Positions 1-9,249 of a DNA stretch of 64,000 nucleotides are shown here, one piece after another. Under the pieces are notes generated by a model. That model did no database searches and was not told the DNA's origin. It was given only the letters and a program-made list of their open reading frames with translations. Position numbers and translations under genes: made by a program. The first letter of the stretch is position 1, and each line of letters starts with the position of its first letter. Source of the DNA: Copromyces sp. CBS 386.78 (lineage: Eukaryota; Ascomycota; Sordariomycetes; Sordariales; Sordariaceae); contig MU839113.1 of the NCBI GenBank assembly GCA_030685235.1, forward strand, positions 186,001-250,000, written 5' to 3'.

Positions 1-3000
1 AAGCGTGCCTGTCGATGTTTGCACCCCTGACCATAGCCTTATCCCTCGAGGTAGCCTCACCATCCAAAGTCGGTAGCGGAGAGCTTGTTGGTAATCCCTT
101 CTGGTTGCTTTGTTCCAACAGGAACTATTGAACGCGGGGGGCTAGATATCACACATGACAAAACCGCCCGTTTTCGTGTGGCGTTCCCTAGCATTGTGAG
201 GAGAATGTCGAACACGATATCTGGGCTTACGGAAACCCTCAAAAGTCAACTGTACATGGTTAGTCGAAGGGTATCACCGGGCTTGGGAACCGGGAGTGGC
301 ATAAGCCATATCGAAGGTTGGGCTAATCAGCGAAGCCAAGAACTTTCTCGTGTTCCCCCGCGGTTTGAAAGTCGAAGGGTGGGATTGACCCCCCTTGTGC
401 CCCTGGCTCTGAGCGATCAAAACCCCTGCCAATGATGTCGTTGCGGGTGCCAGATGACGTTGAAAAAACATGGCAGAGCTTTGGGTTTCTCTGTCTGTTC
501 ATATGGCTGTTCTCCATTGTTGGACGCTCTGCTATAGGTAGCTGCTATAATTTTTCTTGGTTGACTGTCAAGATGTTTCTCGTCAAGTATAGGACAACAG
601 CAGCTGGAGGTTTAGACAACAGAGGTTTCCCTTGCTTCCGCATGTACTCCTGCTGATCGCATGGCAGACGCTTGCTTTTTCGACTGCGTCAAGCTTCAAA
701 TCCATGCGCGTCGACTGTCAAGAGCACATCACAACTCTCACTAGTAGGGATACGGTAGAGGCTTGTAGTGATTTGGAGTCCGGATTTGGCGATGAGATCG
801 GGAGTTTTCTGTTCTGAAGAGCTCCCGGGGCATGTGGCTGGCCCTGGAGGGAACTACATGTACTGCAAAATATGACCACCCGCCAGATCCAGGTCGCCCT
901 GCAATGCTGGTTCGTGGTTGGCTGGGTTGGGTGGTCGGACGGTTGTGGTGCGGTTGATCTTGTCGCAACACGAGGGTTCGTGCAGAACTCAAAGAAATTC
1001 GCTAGAGGATTCTCGTGCCCAGGGGAGCTTTGGCTGCAGCCAACGCGATCTGCAGGTCTCACAACCTGGCCATAGGAAGCAAAACCTGTTGACTTATCCA
1101 GGCAGGAACAAAGACAAGAAGTCGAATCCCGTTGACCCCTCTTCAGTATCCGGTACTTTGTCTCCCGTAGACGGTGCCAAGCTGTTGCCGGACTACCCAG
1201 AGGGCTCCTTTGAAGCCTACGTCTGTCCCTTTAGTGAAGCGCCTCTTGTTGGCACCACTCAATGGGCGAGTCAAGCGAAGAAGGGGACGATATATTGCAA
1301 TGGGTGCTGAGACAAGTGGTCGCTAGCTCAGAGGTGACGAGGTGCTGGCAGCTTGGCTTCCTAACCTCGATGAGCCATGGTGTTCTGGCCAGCGTCGAGA
1401 GTTTGTTGACAAGTCTCGGGTACATAATATCTTGCTGATATATGCGAGGTCACCTGAGGAGCTGTGATTACTGGTGAGTTGAACACTGCAGTGGCAGGGC
1501 ATTGAGGCGACTCGACTCTCTGATAGCAGGTGAAATGCTTTTTGGCCCATATCTTTTACGGGTTCCGTATCATCTCGTCCTGTCAACGATGCTGCTCGCT
1601 TCGATGCACCTACTTACCATCGAGGAGCTGTTGTTGACCGAACCATGGTGTCCGATACGCAGGTAGCATTGTCGAGAGCACTTCATCTGGTTTTCCTGCG
1701 CATAGTCGCAAATGGTGACAAGTCATCCGACTGCAGATGAAAGGCTGACTGGCTGTTGATGAAAAGCTGCAACGGAATTTGATGATTGGCTGACACTGCG
1801 GCTCGCCCCACTTTTTCTTCCCGTTAACATACAAGGCGGGGCCGTTGCCCAGGACTTGAAAAGATCAGGCTGTGAAGCAACGTCCCTTCCCTGGTACATA
1901 AGATGCTGTTATAGGTACTATACATACTCGGAGATGTTTCTGAAGCTGAGGATGAATTGCATGCGAGGGACACCATTAAAGTTCACACTGATGTGAACGT
2001 TACATTTCCGTCTCGTGTAACTGCTAGAGCGGTATCTTCCATATCACCAAAGCCTACCACAACTCGAGATAAGTCACTAACAATCACACAGGCTAACGGC
2101 TCCGACCTCTAATAGCAGCCCGGTACCTGTCCATCAACCCTATTGCGCTTTGCTTTTTCCTCTCGGCTTTTGCAACTCGTGATGATTTGCGGTGGTCCAT
2201 CACGACGAAACGGAATCGACATGGACGCCCACTGATATTCGCATCCGTTGAACCGTACCTTGCGCAAGTGACTTGATCTACACACGAGTCTTGCAACAAT
2301 GTCCAACAGCTTTGTGATCTTCCTCTCCGCTTTCCCTCAACTGATGTTGGAAGCGAATGCAACCTTGATTGATTGGCAGGCGAAGCAGGTGAGGCAGGCG
2401 GCTCGGGCCCGACATGAAATCATGGTCAAGCAGGCAGATGAGGTCCCGTATACTGACATCCTCTCCAGTCCTGTTTTCGTGGCTTATGTCCTGTTCAGCA
2501 AGTCCCAGCCTTATTGCATCGAGATCTCTCGCTGGCATCCAGCATGAAGCTCCAAGTCCGTTGGAAGTTCAACTGTCTCCAGTGGTCACCTCTTCTGTCG
2601 ATCGCGGCTCTCGGTTTCTGTTTATACTGACGGCTGACTGCTATTAGAGAAGCTGGACGGCCGATCATGCCAACGACCAGATTCTTGTTTTGCCAACCTC
2701 TCTCTGAGTCGATCTCAGGCAAATCTCCCAGTATCGTGAACCACGAGACATCCAAGTAAGTACCTGATCAATATGCCCTGCGACAACTCCGCGGAAAGTC
2801 CTGGTGCTTATCAGCAAGTGGGCGCCCGTCGCCTTCTTCCCTCATCGAGGTTGCCTCGCGGTCGGCAGGACGCATTGGACGACAAAGCTGTGTTACGCTT
2901 GAGGTTTCTCCTTTTCGACTTGTTCCAACAGAATAAGCTCCTTTTGTCTCACGCCGTCAGCCACGCTTCTCGAACCCGAAAGCCCGGACCCGAAGGTTTC

Positions 3001-3773
3001 ACGAAGCTCTGGATTCTTTTTGCGCAACATGTTTGGGATCCGAGCCGGTACGATGAACACTGTCGGACTCGACAAATGCAGTTTGCACACTCGGCATACT
3101 ATAGCAGTGTCAGTGAAGCCCTCAGGTCAACGACTCGCGAACTGCGCCCCCACAGAACTTGCCATATCAAACTGTATCCCCATCTGTAACTCGGCCTGAA
3201 CGTCTTGGACATTATGAGAGCTTGAAATCTGGAAATGTCATCATATTCCTTACTCACCTGAGGTCCGAGTCCTGGATACGAAAACCCAAGATCAGTGAAG
3301 AGTCATCGCAGAGCTCTGCAAACACCCCAGGCATGATCTTCGCGGCTTGGTGTCATCGTGATAGGTAACACTGGCTGGGGGTACCATCAGAGGCGACGGT
3401 GTCATATGTATGGCACCAACCCAGGTCTCCGCCTGTTGATACATAGCTACCCCATCATCCCAGCTACAGCTTGTGAACCTCTTTGGCCAACATGCTCTGG
3501 CATGGAGAAGCAGCACGAGTGGTTTGTCACCAAATCCTCCTTTTTTGCCTCCCAAAAAAAACTATTCGGCGGGATATCGGGAAATTGGCGTTGAATATCA
3601 GGTACCTGCTGTCAGAAATTGTTAGAAGGTGGAGGTTCAAGGTGGGACATCTTGCCCACTGCTCTGCTTACGGGCAGCAACCCATCGGGAAAGCTCAAAG
3701 GCAGCTCAAGGTCCCATAACAATGAGATTATGAAAATTGCATTCATCACCACGCTCTGGACAGTCGGCGTCCA
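1..3773. other. Gene-free stretch at the window start
   Basis: No open frame here looks like a protein: all are shorter than about 140 codons, overlap one another on both strands, and several lack an ATG. I recognised no conserved motif, tRNA or rRNA. The base composition is mixed and there is no obvious AT-rich, RIP-like block, so it does not look like a heavily mutated transposon relic. A small palindrome lies at 1981-1998 (7-bp arms, 4-nt loop). An unannotated non-coding RNA or a multi-exon orphan gene cannot be excluded. Confidence 0.6.
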
Positions 3774-3810
3774 ATCCCTTTAGCGGTGAAAATGTATCCT
3801 TTTCGCCAAG
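3774..3810 (+). repeat. Left terminal inverted repeat of the MITE-like element
   Basis: This 37-bp arm pairs without mismatch with 4029-4065. The complementarity stops abruptly on the inner side after CGCCAAG and on the outer side before AT, as expected for transposon termini. Confidence 0.8.
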
Positions 3811-4028
3811 ACCGCCCTGCTACCTGCAGTACATGGTGACTTCTGAAGGATTCGCCAAGCACTTAGCTCGAGATGTATCGAAATTCATTGGCTCGCTTCC
3901 AGCTTCCCCGCACCAGACCGCACTCCACATCTGGTGCAATGTCAAAATTGCTGCAAAGGGTGGTAAAATCGAGGTATCTGCATCCGCCAAGATGTAACTG
4001 TGGATTCCGGGCGCCTATCCGATTGGGG

Positions 4029-4065
4029 CTTGGCGAAAAGGATACATTTTCACCGCTAAAGGGAT
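4029..4065 (-). repeat. Right terminal inverted repeat of the MITE-like element
   Basis: Exact reverse complement of 3774-3810. The lack of any difference between the arms suggests recent insertion or little mutation since. Confidence 0.8.
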
Positions 4066-4147
4066 GACAGAAAGTGCATGTTAGAACACAGAAAAGGTTT
4101 GAAAGATAGGAGATAGCGCCCTAACAGCGCATGCTAGTGATGGTTTA

Positions 4148-4176
4148 TTTCTGAAAAAATAAGACTTTTTCAGAAA
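4148..4176. repeat. AT-rich hairpin, 11-bp perfect stem
   Basis: TTTCTGAAAAA at 4148-4158 is the exact reverse complement of 4166-4176, with a 7-nt loop. It lies about 80 bp beyond the MITE-like element. A further TTTTCAGAAAA follows at once, so the arm is partly repeated. No function is assigned. Confidence 0.5.
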
Positions 4177-4683
4177 TTTTCAGAAAATTGAAATTCAGTA
4201 AATAACACTAGTGTAAATTATCCGTGCACACAACCCATGATCCCACATTCATCTACTCTATTCATTATCAATGAAACTATACGAAATCGATTACGATCGA
4301 CTCGTAGAAGCTTAGAGTCCCCTCACAATGCCACCTATTCGAAACGAGGCGATTTATCACCAGTTGAAATGCGCCCGCGCCCTGGCAATTTCGCTGCCTA
4401 GGCTAAGTGCCGCCATTGCGACTGGCTAATACCTGCGAGAATTGTATGGCCCGTGCGGGGAGGCCCGTGCACGAAAGAAACATTACGTTTTTTACCTTTC
4501 TTTTACTTACTTTACGTTACTTTACATTGACCGTGAATTTCCAACCCACCTCTAGCGCATGCAGCTGAAAGCCGCGCCCGGACGACGGTCCGATGCTCAG
4601 CAGCCGCTAAGCTCTTACCAGCTAGCGACTAGCGTGAAACTGCCAAGCACCGGACGCTTTCCTATTTCGGAGCGATCTGGCAA

Positions 4684-4725
4684 TGACTCCCAAAGTGAAT
4701 GGAGATTGGTCAATTCGTGTGACTC
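4684..4725 (+). promoter_or_regulatory. Two TGACTC half-sites upstream of ad-2
   Basis: TGACTC occurs at 4684-4689 and again at 4720-4725, 36 bp apart in the same orientation, 226-267 bp before the ad-2 ATG. In yeast, paired TGACTC words in ADE promoters bind Bas1 and can also serve as Gcn4 half-sites. That the same holds here is inference from position and gene function; two hexamers can also occur by chance. Confidence 0.35.
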
Positions 4726-4950
4726 TTCAGTCGCTTAGTTCTAGACTAACCAGTCAGCGCGACCTTCGCAGCTTGCCCTCGTGCGATTGCGGGGGAGGGG
4801 CGCCGAGGGGTAAATTGAAATTTCTCGTCGCCAACCATCCATGTCCCTTTTTCTTCCTCCTGTGATGATGGAGATGGAGGTCAAGAGGATTTGGTGTCGC
4901 CGAGTTCTCATCGACCCAGACCCCTAACAACAACACAACTCACATTCACA

Positions 4951-7320
4951 ATGCCGTCATTACGTATTCTCCTCATCGGCAGCGGCGGCCGCGAGCACGC
5001 CCTGGCCTGGAAGCTCAGCCAGTCGCCCAGCGTTGAGTCAATCATTGCGGTCCCCGGCAACGGTGGTACTGCCGGCCTCCCCAAGGTCACCAACAACAAC
5101 ACCGTCTCCGAGAACGACTTTGCTGCCCTCGTCAACCTCGCCAAGCAGGAGCGCATCAACCTCGTCGTCCCTGGCCCCGAGCAGCCGCTTGTCGATGGCG
5201 TCGAGAACGTCTTCCGCGAGGTCGGTATTCCCGTCTTCGGCCCTTCCCAGGATGCCGCGCGCATGGAGGGCAGCAAGACCTTCTCCAAGGACTTCATGAA
5301 GAAGCACGGCATTCCCACCGCCGCCTACGAGAACTTCTCCGATTACGAAAAGGCCAGCGCCTACATCAAGAAGGTGGGCCACAATGTCGTCATCAAGGCC
5401 ACCGGTTTGGCTGCTGGCAAGGGTGTTATCATCCCTGAGTCGCAGGAGGAAGCCCAGCAGGCTCTCAAGGACATCATGCTGGATAAGCAGTTCGGCAATG
5501 CCGGCGACGAGGTCGTTATCGAGGAGTTCCTGACAGGCGACGAGCTCAGCATCCTCTCCTTCTGCGATGGTACTACCATCAAGTCTCTGCCTGCCGCCCA
5601 GGATCACAAGCGCATTGGCGAGGGCGATACTGGTTTGAACACGGGTGGCATGGGATGCTATGCGCCCACCAAGATTGCCACCCCTGCTCTGCTTGCTCAG
5701 GTCGAGCGCGAGATCCTCCAGCCGACCGTTGACGGCATGCGCAAGGATGGCTTCCCCATGAAGGGCTGCCTCTTCACCGGCTTGATGATCACCCCCAACG
5801 GCCCCAAGGTCCTCGAGTACAACGTCCGCTTCGGCGACCCCGAGACTCAGACCGTCCTTCCTCTGCTCAAGTCTGACCTCGCCGAAATCATGGTGGCCTG
5901 CTCCGGCCCCGTTCCCCTCCTGAAGTACGTACCCGTGGAGATCGAACAGAAGTTCAGCGCCACTGTCGTCGTTGCTGCCCCCGGATACCCCAACTCCTAT
6001 CCCAAGAACATCCCCATGCAGGTCTCTACACCTCCTTCTGGTACCAACATTTTCCACGCCGGAACCAAGCTTTCTGGCGATGCCCTCGTCTCTGCCGGTG
6101 GCCGTGTTATTGCTGCCGAGGCCGTTGGCGAGACTCTGCGCGCCGCTGTCGATAAGGCCTACGAGGGCGTCAAGCTCATCCAGTTCGACGGCATGTACTA
6201 CCGCAAGGATATTGCTCACCGTGCTTTCCGTGATGAAAAGTCTTCGTCTGACAAGCTTACCTATGCCCAATCTGGTGTCAGCATTGACGCTGGTAACGAG
6301 CTTGTTGACCGTATCAAGGCTGCTGTCGCTACTACTCGCCGCCCCGGCGCTGATGCCATCATCGGCGGATTCGGTGGCGAGGTGGACCTTTCTCAAGCCG
6401 GCTACCCTTCGGCTCCCATCATTGTTGGCGCTATCGATGGCGTCGGCACCAAGCTCATTATTGCCCAGAAGATGAACAAGCACGACACCGTTGGTATCGA
6501 TCTGGTCGCCATGAACGTCAACGACTTGGTTGTTCAGGGTGCTGAGCCTTTCATGTTCCTCGACTACTACGGCTGCAGCAGGCTCGACGTCTCGGTTGCC
6601 GCCGCTTTCGTCGAGGGTGTTGCTCAGGGCTGCAAGGACGCCGGCTGCGCTTTGGTTGGTGGAGAGACCGCTGAAATGCCCGACCTCTACACTGGTGACG
6701 ACTACGATGCTGCTGGTGCTGCCATTGGTGTCATGAAGGCTGCCCAGCGTCTTCCCAGAAAGGAGGCTATGGCTGAGGGCGACGTGCTGATCGCTCTTGC
6801 CTCTTCTGGTGTCCACTCTAACGGCTTCTCCCTTGTTCGCAAGGTTGTCGACAAGTGCGGTTTGTCCTACACCGATAAGGCTCCCTGGGATAGCTCTGCC
6901 TCCGTTGGCGAGTGCCTCCTCACCCCCACTCGTATCTACGTCAAGCCCCTGCTCAAGGTCCTCGCTCAGACCGGCGAGGCCGTCAAGGGTATGGCTCACA
7001 TCACCGGTGGTGGTCTGACTGAGAACGTTCCTCGCATGCTCCCCAAGCACCTTGCTGCCGAGATCGACGTTGCTACCTGGGAGCATCCTCCTGTGTTCAA
7101 GTGGCTTAGAGAGTCCGTTATCCCTACCGAGATGGCGAGAACGTTCAACAACGGTATCGGTATGGTCTTGGCGGTCGCTCCTGAGGCTGCAGATGCCGTG
7201 GTCAAGGGCCTGGAGGCTGAGGGCGAGAAGGTTTACACCATTGGCAAGCTCATCAACAGGGAAGGTGGCGAGAAGGGCGAGTGGTGTGTTCTGAAGAACT
7301 TGGAGAGCTGGGCTGCTTAA
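4951..7320 (+). CDS. ad-2: Bifunctional phosphoribosylamine-glycine ligase / AIR synthetase (purine synthesis)
   Basis: Single exon, 789 residues. The N-terminal half is glycinamide ribonucleotide synthetase (GARS): GGREHALAWKL near residue 12, PGNGGTAG, GPEQPLVDG, the ATP-grasp segment GLAAGKGV and EYNVRFGDPETQ. The C-terminal half (from about residue 440) is phosphoribosylformylglycinamidine cyclo-ligase: IDGVGTKL, DLVAMNVNDL, GGETAEMPDLY, SSGVHSNGFSLVRK and HITGGGLTENVPRML. These are steps two and five of de novo IMP synthesis, in the cytosol. The fused order matches yeast ADE5,7; there is no GART domain as in animals. The start at 4951 has a good context (cacaATGcc) and begins just before the Rossmann-type strand; the longer frame from 4891 lacks an ATG. 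The name ad-2 rests on memory of the N. crassa AIR synthetase locus. Confidence 0.96.
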   Translation: MPSLRILLIGSGGREHALAWKLSQSPSVESIIAVPGNGGTAGLPKVTNNNTVSENDFAALVNLAKQERINLVVPGPEQPLVDGVENVFREVGIPVFGPSQDAARMEGSKTFSKDFMKKHGIPTAAYENFSDYEKASAYIKKVGHNVVIKATGLAAGKGVIIPESQEEAQQALKDIMLDKQFGNAGDEVVIEEFLTGDELSILSFCDGTTIKSLPAAQDHKRIGEGDTGLNTGGMGCYAPTKIATPALLAQVEREILQPTVDGMRKDGFPMKGCLFTGLMITPNGPKVLEYNVRFGDPETQTVLPLLKSDLAEIMVACSGPVPLLKYVPVEIEQKFSATVVVAAPGYPNSYPKNIPMQVSTPPSGTNIFHAGTKLSGDALVSAGGRVIAAEAVGETLRAAVDKAYEGVKLIQFDGMYYRKDIAHRAFRDEKSSSDKLTYAQSGVSIDAGNELVDRIKAAVATTRRPGADAIIGGFGGEVDLSQAGYPSAPIIVGAIDGVGTKLIIAQKMNKHDTVGIDLVAMNVNDLVVQGAEPFMFLDYYGCSRLDVSVAAAFVEGVAQGCKDAGCALVGGETAEMPDLYTGDDYDAAGAAIGVMKAAQRLPRKEAMAEGDVLIALASSGVHSNGFSLVRKVVDKCGLSYTDKAPWDSSASVGECLLTPTRIYVKPLLKVLAQTGEAVKGMAHITGGGLTENVPRMLPKHLAAEIDVATWEHPPVFKWLRESVIPTEMARTFNNGIGMVLAVAPEAADAVVKGLEAEGEKVYTIGKLINREGGEKGEWCVLKNLESWAA

Positions 7321-7946
7321 ATTTCGGAAAAGGCGTAGATACCTGGTCACATATGGAAAGGGAAAAATGGGTTTACAAAAAGGGTTCAGGCTTGAGGTGT
7401 TGCGGACTGAAACGGGTTACATGAACCGGAATAAGGATATCTAGATGACAGGATTCAACTCTCTGAATACAGGGTAGCATGTCAAATGCCAATGGTTTTT
7501 GATTTGATTTGATATTGTGTATCCGTTGAGCACAAGATGTGATGTATCGCTACTTGTCTGTAAACTCCAAATAGAAAGACGAGAAAAAACAGACAAGACC
7601 TCAAAAGTGTCCTTGAAAGATAATATTTTGGATTCAAATCAAAACCGAGAGTAGGTAGCCTAGTCTGTACGAAAGCCAGAAAGAGGAAAGCCGCTCTAGC
7701 GATTCCGCAATCCAAAAATGCCCGCCAAGACAAGGCACCTTGATAGCACTCAGATTGGTGGGGCACCCTGGGAAAGTTGCTATCGAGAAATCGCAAATCC
7801 ATACCCCGCGATGACGGATCCCCGAACATCTTCTGAATACCACTACAAACTACAACTACCTAGAAAACGGTTACCTTTGTTCCCACGACGCACCGAGGGT
7901 CTAGTTAGCATCTAATTGCCGAAATACCCATGAACAATCAACAGAC
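7321..7946 (+). other. 3' flank of ad-2 and upstream region of KTI12
   Basis: No gene is visible in these 626 bp. It should hold the ad-2 3' UTR and the KTI12 promoter. The only feature noted is a short upstream ATG at 7930, described separately. Confidence 0.5.
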
Positions 7947-8037
7947 ATGCCGGTAAGCCCACCAGCACTTCATCTCTCTTCTTCCTCTCGTCGCATCCGC
8001 TAACCATCTCCTCCCCGTCCTCCAGCTCATCCTCATA
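7930..8037 (+). promoter_or_regulatory. Upstream ORF overlapping the KTI12 start
   Basis: An ATG at 7930 lies 17 nt before the KTI12 ATG in another frame. In unspliced RNA it stops after 8 codons at the TAA in 7954-7956, inside the intron. In spliced RNA its frame runs into exon 2 and stops at the TAA in 8035-8037, giving 11 codons. Both versions overlap the KTI12 start, so ribosomes using it would bypass KTI12. Whether it is inside the transcript is not known. Confidence 0.4.
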
Positions 8038-9249
8038 ACCGGCCTACCGGCCTCGGGCAAATCCACGCGCGCCGCGCAACTCTACGACTATCTCACCGAG
8101 CGCATTGCCGCCGAGTCCTCTGCTCCTTCAACGCCCAAGTTCCGCCTCCACTTGATCTCCGACCAAAGCCTTTCCATCTCGCGCTCCGTCTACGACCTCG
8201 ACCCAGCGCACACGCCAGCGCACGTCCGCTCCGCCAATGCCTCGGAAAAGGATGCGCGCGCCGCGCTCTATGGCGCCGTCAAGCGCGTGCTCTCGCCGCG
8301 GGACATTGTCATTCTCGACACGCTGAACTACATCAAGGGGTGGCGCTACCAGCTCTACTGCGAGGCCAAGAACGTGCAGACGCCGTTTGGTCTGGTGCAA
8401 ATCGGTTGTCCCGTGGCGCGGGCAAGGGGGGTTAACGAGGCTAGGATACGGAGGCAGGAGCAAGAGCAGCAGAAGAAGGAGCAGAATGGAGACAACAACA
8501 GCACGAAAGACAAGTCAACAACAACACCATCCACAACAGCAGCAACAGCAGCAGCAGGAGCAGGAGCAGCACCCAAAAGCGGCGACCTCCACCCCGAAAC
8601 TTACCAACAATCCCACCAAAACTGGCAACAAAAACAGTTCGAGGAGGAGAGCAAGGGACCAGATTTCGACGAAGATATAACCCTTGGTGATACAGACTCT
8701 CCTCTCGAGCCGTACCTCCCCCGCTCCAACTGGGAAAACCTCGTATTTCGCTACGAGGAACCGAACCCCATGACCCGCTGGGACTCCCCTTTGTTTATCC
8801 TCACGTGGAGCGATTCACCGGACGACGCCCGCAAAGTGTTTGACCAGATCTGGGACGAGGTGATCGTCAATAAGCCGCAGAAGCTGATTAGAGCGAACAA
8901 GTCAACGGTGCAGCGGGATAAGGATCCGGGTGGTGATTATTTGTATGTCCTGGAAAAAGAGACGCAAGATATTGTGAAGAGAATTTTGGAGCAGCAGGCC
9001 GAGGTGGGAGAGGGAGGGACGGTGAGGTTGTCGAGGAGTGGTGGATCAAAAGGGGAAGAGGAGGAAATGCTGGAGGTGGAGTTGCCTGGGAAAAAGGTTG
9101 GGTTGCCGCAGTTGCAGAGGTATAGGAGGGCGTTTGTGGCGCTGAATAGGGGTGGTATTGGGTTGGAGGCAGTGGGGACGTTGGCGGCAGGGAGGTTGAG
9201 GGAGAGCTTTGTTGGGTATTTGAATGATGCTTTTGAGAAGGAGATGTGA
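7947..9249 (+). CDS. kti12: KTI12-like P-loop protein (Elongator cofactor)
   Basis: Two coding exons: 7947-7952 (only ATGCCG) and 8026-9249, joined across a 73-bp intron with donor GTAAGC, a CTAAC branch word near 8000 and acceptor CCAG; 409 residues. Splicing restores the family start M-P-L-I-L-I-T-G-L-P-A-S-G-K-S, whose P-loop covers residues 8-15. Further family signatures are LISDQSLSISRSVYDLD, DARAALYGAVKRVLSPRDIV, LDTLNYIKGWRYQLYCEA and, late in the protein, QLQRYRRAFVALNR. KTI12 works with the Elongator complex in wobble-uridine tRNA modification. A low-complexity insert (E/Q/K, then T/A-rich, about residues 145-190) encoded by CAG/CAA/GCA repeats splits the domain. Most of the protein could be predicted from the second exon alone, but then the P-loop would be lost. 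Confidence 0.94.
8509..8575 (+). repeat. CAA/CAG/GCA low-complexity tract inside KTI12
   Basis: Imperfect trinucleotide tract coding for a Thr/Ser/Ala-rich linker between the nucleotide-binding half and the C-terminal half of KTI12. It keeps the reading frame and probably varies in length between strains. Confidence 0.6.

Larger units (their letters stand above)
3774..4065. mobile_element. MITE-like element with perfect 37-bp terminal inverted repeats
   Basis: The left arm at 3774-3810 (begins ATCCCTTTAGCGGTG) and the right arm at 4029-4065 (ends CACCGCTAAAGGGAT) are exact reverse complements over 37 bp. The 218-bp interior has no coding capacity. Small size, long perfect terminal repeats and no transposase fit a non-autonomous class II element (MITE). 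The outermost AT reads the same on both strands, so it could be a 2-bp target duplication or part of the repeat; no longer target duplication is visible. I saw no second copy in the window. The family is not identified. Confidence 0.75.
4066..4950 (+). other. Upstream region of ad-2
   Basis: No gene is seen. The stretch starts AT-rich, with a hairpin at 4148-4176, then has a run of TTTAC/TTACG-like words around 4487-4530 and becomes C/T-rich towards the ad-2 start. Two TGACTC words at 4684 and 4720 are listed separately. An in-frame upstream extension of the ad-2 reading frame exists from 4891 but begins with a non-ATG codon, so this is read as promoter and 5' leader. Confidence 0.6.

Noticed and set aside
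85..120. Short similarity to the end of a fungal 5S rRNA (AATCCCTTCT...)
   Set aside because: Only about 15 bases agree and the rest of a 5S gene, including its internal control region, is missing.
5038..7350. 770-codon open frame on the minus strand opposite ad-2
   Set aside because: It mirrors the ad-2 coding frame; strong C-ending codon bias in the real gene removes stops from the complementary frame. The product is Leu/Gly/Val/Asp-rich with no family match.
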